Assembly: GCF_022802975.1 (NCBI RefSeq)
Contig: NZ_JAFEVZ010000002.1
Coordinates: 310,001 to 374,000, forward strand
Direction: 5' to 3'
Length of the DNA: 64,000 bases
Origin: Flavobacterium pectinovorum
Lineage (GTDB): Bacteria; Bacteroidota; Bacteroidia; Flavobacteriales; Flavobacteriaceae
The position numbers and the translations under genes were made by a program. Positions 59,533 to 64,000 of the stretch are shown here, one piece after another. Positions within the stretch are counted from its first letter, which is position 1. Every line of letters begins with the position of its first letter. The notes beneath the pieces were generated by a model. That model saw only the letters and a list, made by a program, of their open reading frames with translations, did not search any database and was not told the origin of the DNA.

Positions 59533-60210
59533 CTAAAATTCTTCAGTTTCTAAAGCACGGTTTATGAATTCGTTTAATGGTTTCAGAGCGATGAGTTTTT
59601 TACTCATTTTAGAAACGAAATCTTTCTGTGTCACTTCAGAAATGTCATATTTTTGAGTTGCTGTAAAGCTTTTCAATTTTAAAAAATCAATTGCAGGATG
59701 GTCTTTTTCGTAACCTCTTGGTGGATTTTTAAGTGAATTGGTTTCGTTAACGTCTAAGCTTCCAAATTCTTTTTTGAAGTTTTTATCGGCTAAAATAGCT
59801 TCCAGATCATCATGAAAAAAAGCAATTTCGTTACGTACTTTTTTTAAATCTTCCGCTTCTGGTGAGTAAAATCCTCCGGCAATAAAACTGGCGCCCTTTT
59901 CGATATGTACATAATAACCGGAACGATTTGCGCCTTTTGCACCTGCTGAAAGCCAAACGCCTAAATGGGCTTTGTATGGAGATTTGTCTTTAGAAAACCG
60001 AATATCACGATTGATTCTAAAAGTACAGTTTTTAACTTCTAGTAATTCCAATGATGAATCAAGCGGTTTCATAGCATCCAGAAAATCACTTACCAGCTGA
60101 TGGTAATCTTTTTTGAAGATTTCGTAACGTTTTTTATTGTCCTGAAACCAGTCTCTGTTATTGTTCTTTTTTAAATCGTCTAAAAATTGCAATGATTCTT
60201 TTGTTAGCAT
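59533..60210 (-). CDS. DUF2461 (TIGR02453) family protein
   Basis: 225 residues. The signature LQFLDDLKKNNNRDWFQDNKKRYE and the central FRINRDIRFSKDKSPYKAHLGVWLS are diagnostic. The later GGFYSPEAEDLKKVRNEI also fits. Function is unknown. It is a cytoplasmic protein and a separate transcription unit between recF and the glycosyltransferase. Confidence 0.92.
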   Translation of the reverse strand: MLTKESLQFLDDLKKNNNRDWFQDNKKRYEIFKKDYHQLVSDFLDAMKPLDSSLELLEVKNCTFRINRDIRFSKDKSPYKAHLGVWLSAGAKGANRSGYYVHIEKGASFIAGGFYSPEAEDLKKVRNEIAFFHDDLEAILADKNFKKEFGSLDVNETNSLKNPPRGYEKDHPAIDFLKLKSFTATQKYDISEVTQKDFVSKMSKKLIALKPLNEFINRALETEEF

Positions 60211-60260
60211 AATCCGTTTTTTATTGCAGTTGTTTTTTAACTGTTGAATTCTTTATAAAA

Positions 60261-61340
60261 TTACAAATTAAATATTTTATAACTCTGATGTGTCGATTTT
60301 ACAATTGCTTCGGTACGTTCCGGATGTGTATCAGAAATAAAAAGCTGGCCAAAAGTTTCACTGTTTACCATTTCTATGATTTTAGCAACACGGCTTTCAT
60401 CCAGTTTATCGAAAATATCATCAAAAAGCAGAATAGGTTTTACTCCGCTTTGTTTCTTTAAAAACTCAAATTGAGCCAGTTTCAATGCAATCAAAAATGA
60501 TTTCTGTTGTCCCTGTGAACCGAATTTTTTTATTGGATGTGAATCAATTTCAAAAGACAAATCATCTTTGTGGGTTCCAGAGCTGGTATAATGTAATGCT
60601 CTGTCTTTATTGATAGTTTCCTGAAGAAGTGTCAATAAGTCTTTTTCGAATAAATGACTTTCGTAAACCAATTGCACAGATTCTTCAGAACCCGTTATGG
60701 CCTGATGGTGTACATTAAATATAGGTATAAACTCTTCGAGAAAATCTTTTCGTTTTTCAAAAATTGATTTTCCGAATTCGTTCAGTTGCTCATTATATAT
60801 AGATAGTGTATCGTTGTCAAAAGTATGGTTCAGTGCAAAATATTTTAAAAGTGCATTTCGCTGCACAATTACTTTTTGATATTGAATAAGCTGATGCAGA
60901 TAGGTCGAGTCTAATTGCGAAATCACGCTGTCCATAAACTTACGGCGCGTTTCGCTCCCTTCTACAATTAAATCGCGATCGGCAGGCGAAATAATTACAA
61001 GCGGAATAAACCCAATATGATCTGAGAATTTATCGTAAGCCTTTCCGTTTCTTTTTAAAACTTTCTTTTGTCCTTTTTTTAAACTGCAGACAATTTGTTC
61101 TGTTCTTTCGTTTTTTTCCAGTTCGGCATCAATTACAAAAAACTCTTCTCCATGTTTGATATTTTGTACAGCAAGCGGATTAAAATAGCTTTTTCCATAA
61201 GCCAAATGGTAAATAGCATCCAGAACATTGGTCTTGCCAATTCCGTTTTTGCCGACAAAACAATTGATCTTGTGATCGAAATCAAAATTAACTTCGGAGA
61301 AATTTTTATAATTGAATAAAGAAATTTTGTTTAAATGCAT
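60261..61340 (-). CDS. recF: DNA replication and repair protein RecF
   Basis: 359 residues from the ATG at 61340, where the family begins ([17 protein letters not shown]); 20 further residues upstream to 61400 are unsupported. The SMC-like ATPase has Walker [27 protein letters not shown] (about 29-36) and the signature and Walker B in the second half ([32 protein letters not shown]). It loads RecA on gapped DNA. It is not next to dnaN or gyrB here, unlike in many other phyla. Confidence 0.95.
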   Translation of the reverse strand: MHLNKISLFNYKNFSEVNFDFDHKINCFVGKNGIGKTNVLDAIYHLAYGKSYFNPLAVQNIKHGEEFFVIDAELEKNERTEQIVCSLKKGQKKVLKRNGKAYDKFSDHIGFIPLVIISPADRDLIVEGSETRRKFMDSVISQLDSTYLHQLIQYQKVIVQRNALLKYFALNHTFDNDTLSIYNEQLNEFGKSIFEKRKDFLEEFIPIFNVHHQAITGSEESVQLVYESHLFEKDLLTLLQETINKDRALHYTSSGTHKDDLSFEIDSHPIKKFGSQGQQKSFLIALKLAQFEFLKKQSGVKPILLFDDIFDKLDESRVAKIIEMVNSETFGQLFISDTHPERTEAIVKSTHQSYKIFNL

Positions 61341-61581
61341 TTTTAAGGAACTGTAAGGTAAAATCTGCTGTTTTGGAATGGCAAAAATTTGAGGGTGCAA
61401 ATTATCGAAAATTATCGATATAAAAGGATTTTGAGGTGTTTCGGAATGAATTATTTTAGTGTTGAGACGAAAGGCGTTAGGGTTGGTGAAAATATTTTTT
61501 TTAAAATAGTGATAAATTTGATTTTTTTTGCCTCAGTTTCAATAAAAATTTTATTTTTGCCGTTCACTAAATTAATTTTAA

Positions 61582-62361
61582 ATGGCTACTTACAATAAAA
61601 GAGGATATAAAGCACCAAAAGAAAAGGAAGTTAAAGAAGTAACTGAAGAAACACAGGTAGTAATTGACGAAAAAGACAGTACAACTGCTGGTGTTTTTTC
61701 AAAATTAGATGAAACTGCTTCAAAAACTGAGGACTGGGTTGCTAAAAATCAAAAAATCATTATTGGTTTAGTTGCTGGTATTGCTGTATTAACTATTGGA
61801 TATTTGGCTTACCAAAAATTTATTGAAGCACCTAAACAGGATGAAGCTGCTAACGAAATGTTTGTTGCACAGCAAAATTTTCAAAAAGCTGTAGATGGTG
61901 TAGCAAGTGATTCATTATACAAATTAGCTTTGAATGGTTCAGAAGGTAAATTTGGATTTGTGAAAATTGCTGATGAATATTCAGGAACTGATGCAGGAAA
62001 TTTAGCAAACTATTATGCTGGTATGGCTTATTTGAATACTGGTAAATTTGATGATGCAATTAAATATCTTGGAGAATTTAAATCTGATGATTTGATTTTA
62101 AGCGCTTTGGCAAAAGGTGCTATCGGAGATGCTTATTCTCAAAAAAACAATCAAAAAGATGCTCTTGGTTATTATGTAAAAGCTGCAGAATCTAATAAAA
62201 ACGATTTTACAACACCACGTTTTTTGTTGAAAGCTGGTAAGACGGCTTTGGCTTTAGGTCAAAAAGAAGAAGCACTAAAATATCTTACAGACATCAAAGA
62301 AAATTTTGACGGAACTCCGGAAGCTGCTTCTGTTGATGCTTTGATTGGATTAGCGCAATAA
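61582..62361 (+). CDS. Membrane-anchored tetratricopeptide-repeat protein (YfgM-like)
   Basis: 259 residues. A basic and acidic cytoplasmic N-terminus (1-50) precedes one membrane helix (about 59-77; IIIGLVAGIAVLTIGYLAY) and TPR repeats (about 95-255; NLANYYAGMAYLNTGKFDDAIKYL, ILSALAKGAIGDAYSQKNNQKDAL). The topology matches YfgM-type proteins that attach chaperones near the Sec translocon, but conserved partners cannot be seen. A -7 element TATTTTTG is at 61552-61559. ribH follows after 73 bp containing a small repeat. Confidence 0.88.
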   Translation: MATYNKRGYKAPKEKEVKEVTEETQVVIDEKDSTTAGVFSKLDETASKTEDWVAKNQKIIIGLVAGIAVLTIGYLAYQKFIEAPKQDEAANEMFVAQQNFQKAVDGVASDSLYKLALNGSEGKFGFVKIADEYSGTDAGNLANYYAGMAYLNTGKFDDAIKYLGEFKSDDLILSALAKGAIGDAYSQKNNQKDALGYYVKAAESNKNDFTTPRFLLKAGKTALALGQKEEALKYLTDIKENFDGTPEAASVDALIGLAQ

Positions 62362-62365
62362 AAAT

Positions 62366-62427
62366 TTTAGACTTTAGATTTAAGATTGTAGATTTGTATT
62401 AAGAATCAAAAATCAAAAATCTAAAAT
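62366..62427. repeat. TAGATTTAAGATTGTAGATT repeat tract
   Basis: Reiterated TTTAGA/TAGATTT and AATCAAAAATC motifs between the TPR gene and ribH, partly self-complementary; similar to the tract before mutL. Confidence 0.45.
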
Positions 62428-62434
62428 AGTACAA

Positions 62435-63007
62435 ATGGCTACTGAAAATAAAAATTTATCAGAATACGATAAAAACACAATCCCAAATGCGAAAGACTTT
62501 CGATTTGGGATTGTTGTTTCTGAGTGGAATGAAACCATAACGGAAGGACTTTACAATGGAGCTTTTGAAGCCTTAATTGATTGTGATGTTCCCGCTCAGC
62601 AAATTATTCGCTGGAACGTTCCCGGCAGTTTTGAGTTGATTTACGGTGCAAAGAAAATGCTGCAAACCCAAAATGTCGATGCAGTAATTGTAATTGGATG
62701 TGTGATTCAGGGACAAACAAAACATTTTGATTTTGTATGTGAAGGTGTTACACAAGGTGTCAAAGATTTGAATGTTCAAACAGATATTCCGGTTATTTTT
62801 TGTGTTTTGACAGATAATACAATGCAGCAATCAATTGACAGAAGTGGAGGGATTCACGGAAACAAAGGAACAGAAGCTGCAATTGCTGCCATAAAAATGG
62901 CTTACATTCGCCAACAGGCTTCTATTTCGCATCCATTTAATCAGCCTTTGTTGTCTTCAGGCGCTCTTCAAATTGAAGAAACGCCTATAAAAATAGAGAA
63001 CGAATAA
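62435..63007 (+). CDS. ribH: 6,7-dimethyl-8-ribityllumazine synthase
   Basis: 190 residues; about 30 residues longer than typical at the two ends. The lumazine-synthase core shows FRFGIVVSEWNETITEGLYNGAFEAL, the substrate loop NVPGSFELIYGAKKML, IVIGCVIQGQTKHFDFVCEGVTQGV with the catalytic His, and PVIFCVLTDNTMQQSIDRSGG. It makes the riboflavin precursor in the cytoplasm. Its terminator lies directly downstream. Confidence 0.95.
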   Translation: MATENKNLSEYDKNTIPNAKDFRFGIVVSEWNETITEGLYNGAFEALIDCDVPAQQIIRWNVPGSFELIYGAKKMLQTQNVDAVIVIGCVIQGQTKHFDFVCEGVTQGVKDLNVQTDIPVIFCVLTDNTMQQSIDRSGGIHGNKGTEAAIAAIKMAYIRQQASISHPFNQPLLSSGALQIEETPIKIENE

Positions 63008-63030
63008 AAACACAATTGTTTTAAAATAAT

Positions 63031-63066
63031 AAAACCTATACTGTGTAAAATAGTATAGGTTTTTGT
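63031..63066 (+). terminator. ribH terminator
   Basis: 12-bp stem AAAACCTATACT/AGTATAGGTTTT with T run. Confidence 0.9.
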
Positions 63067-63110
63067 TTTTTTTATGATTGTGAATTTTCTAAAACCAAGC
63101 ATAAATTCAT

Positions 63111-63118
63111 TAAATTTG
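63111..63118 (+). promoter_or_regulatory. -7 element of mutL promoter
   Basis: TAAATTTG, 58 bp before the mutL ATG; a repeat tract lies in the leader between. Confidence 0.4.
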
Positions 63119-63175
63119 TACACCTTGGTTTAGATTCAAATCAAAAATCACTAATCTACAATCTTAAATTTTTCA

Positions 63176-64000
63176 ATGTCGAGTATAATTCAATTGCTTC
63201 CTGATCATGTTGCCAATCAAATTGCTGCGGGAGAGGTGGTTCAAAGACCAGCTTCAGTCGTGAAAGAATTGCTGGAAAATGCTGTTGATGCAAATGCAAC
63301 AGATATTAAATTGATTATTAAAGACGCTGGAAAATCATTGGTTCAGGTGATTGATAATGGTAAGGGAATGAGTGTTACTGACGCCCGTTTGTGTTTTGAA
63401 CGTCATGCGACTTCAAAAATTCGTCAGGCCGAAGATTTGTTTTCTCTTGCAACTAAAGGGTTTCGTGGAGAAGCATTAGCGTCTATTGCTGCGATTGCCC
63501 ACATGGAAATGAAAACGAAGCAAGATCAGGATGAACTGGGAACACATATTGTTATTGAAGGAAGTAAGTTTGTTTCGCAGGAAGTGGCGGTTTTGCCAAA
63601 AGGAACTTCATTTGCGGTTAAAAATTTATTTTTTAATATTCCCGCACGTCGTAATTTCCTGAAATCTGATACAGTTGAATTTCGTCATGTTATGGATGAA
63701 TTTCAGCGTGTTGCTTTGGCACATCCCAATATTCATTTTACTTTTTATCATAACGGAAGCGAAATGTACAATTTGCCTGCTGCAGGTTATCGTCAGCGTA
63801 TAGTGGGGATAATGTCCGGTAAAACCAATGAGAAATTAGTTCCGGTTAATGAAGATACCGAAATTATAAATGTTCAGGGTTTTGTATGTAAGCCAGAATT
63901 TGCAAAAAAGAGCAGAGGAGAGCAGTTTTTCTTTGTAAATGATCGTTTTATAAAAAGTGGTTATTTGCATCATGCAGTAATGGCTGCTTACGACGGACTT
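63176..64000 (+). CDS. mutL: DNA mismatch repair protein MutL (5' part)
   Basis: The frame from the ATG at 63176 is open to the window edge, giving 275 residues of the N-terminal half. GHKL ATPase motifs are complete: [76 protein letters not shown] and [21 protein letters not shown]. It couples MutS recognition to downstream repair. The 3' half lies beyond 64000. Confidence 0.96.
   Translation, partial: MSSIIQLLPDHVANQIAAGEVVQRPASVVKELLENAVDANATDIKLIIKDAGKSLVQVIDNGKGMSVTDARLCFERHATSKIRQAEDLFSLATKGFRGEALASIAAIAHMEMKTKQDQDELGTHIVIEGSKFVSQEVAVLPKGTSFAVKNLFFNIPARRNFLKSDTVEFRHVMDEFQRVALAHPNIHFTFYHNGSEMYNLPAAGYRQRIVGIMSGKTNEKLVPVNEDTEIINVQGFVCKPEFAKKSRGEQFFFVNDRFIKSGYLHHAVMAAYDGL

Noticed and set aside
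61341..61400. 20-residue upstream extension of recF
   Set aside because: RecF proteins begin at the [14 protein letters not shown] position; the extension has no similarity and reads into the leader.

Overview
The window is a chromosomal segment of a low-GC member of the Bacteroidota, most probably a Flavobacterium or close relative. The evidence is the TonB-dependent receptors with carboxypeptidase-regulatory-like N-termini, an ECF sigma/FecR/receptor trio, a type IX secretion (T9SS) C-terminal sorting domain, family-specific DUFs (DUF2723, DUF4153, DUF4369, DUF5777, DUF6607, DUF6934), and promoters of the Bacteroidota type (TTTG, about 19 bp, TAnnTTTG) rather than the -35/-10 type. The segment has no phage, insertion sequence, rRNA or CRISPR array. 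It is a mix of housekeeping genes and accessory blocks, with several dispersed foldback repeats.

Layout: 1-2013 is the 5' part of a DUF2723 membrane glycosyltransferase-like gene. 2262-2514 holds two tandem tRNA-Gln genes, each with its own promoter. 2654-12096 carries a DUF4369 lipoprotein, an EamA transporter, a DoxX-like protein, aquaporin, a DUF2805 protein, an M61 peptidase, an S9 peptidase and fabH. 12302-16793 carries an outer-membrane receptor and argS. 16885-30703 is an iron/heme-flavoured island: DUF6607 divergent from a TonB receptor-HmuY operon, then tail to tail with a long minus-strand unit running ECF sigma, FecR, TonB receptor, OB-fold protein, DUF5777 barrel, c-type cytochrome lipoprotein, YceI, secreted ankyrin protein and a T9SS-secreted DOMON-like protein. 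30860-33242 is ffh and folD. 33300-38192 has a TlpA-like protein, foldback repeats and a small regulatory module (membrane protein, winged-helix regulator, DUF4153 protein). 38445-41421 has a TPR histidine kinase and its LytTR regulator. 41462-49776 covers rluF, a hydrolase, a zinc-ribbon-like coiled coil, a Nif3-like protein, a YoeB-type toxin-antitoxin pair, lpxK, a hybrid kinase and gap. 49840-64000 covers lipA, an M48 protease, a PH-domain protein, TonB, an ECF sigma, glycosyltransferases, PaiB-like, murB, DUF6934, DUF2461, recF, a TPR protein, ribH and the start of mutL.

The most interesting signal is regulatory. Three copies of a bipartite element, TAGGGTAA, 13 bp, TGTTT(A/T)(A/T)T-like, occur only around the ECF sigma gene. 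One lies just before fecR, one just before the OB-fold/DUF5777/cytochrome operon, and one lies divergently toward a lipoprotein gene. I infer that this is the promoter recognised by that sigma factor, and that it ties the receptor to an envelope module with two possible heme proteins (one CxxCH, one DOMON with candidate Met/His ligands). Next to it the HmuY-type heme operon has a 21-bp palindrome centred between two divergent promoters, a likely metal-regulator operator. A second regulatory pair, a near-identical 25-bp block containing AAAGTACTTT, precedes both transcription units of the winged-helix/DUF4153 module.

Limits: families were recognised by eye from translated sequence without database searches. 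Domain boundaries are approximate, and promoter and terminator calls are pattern-based.
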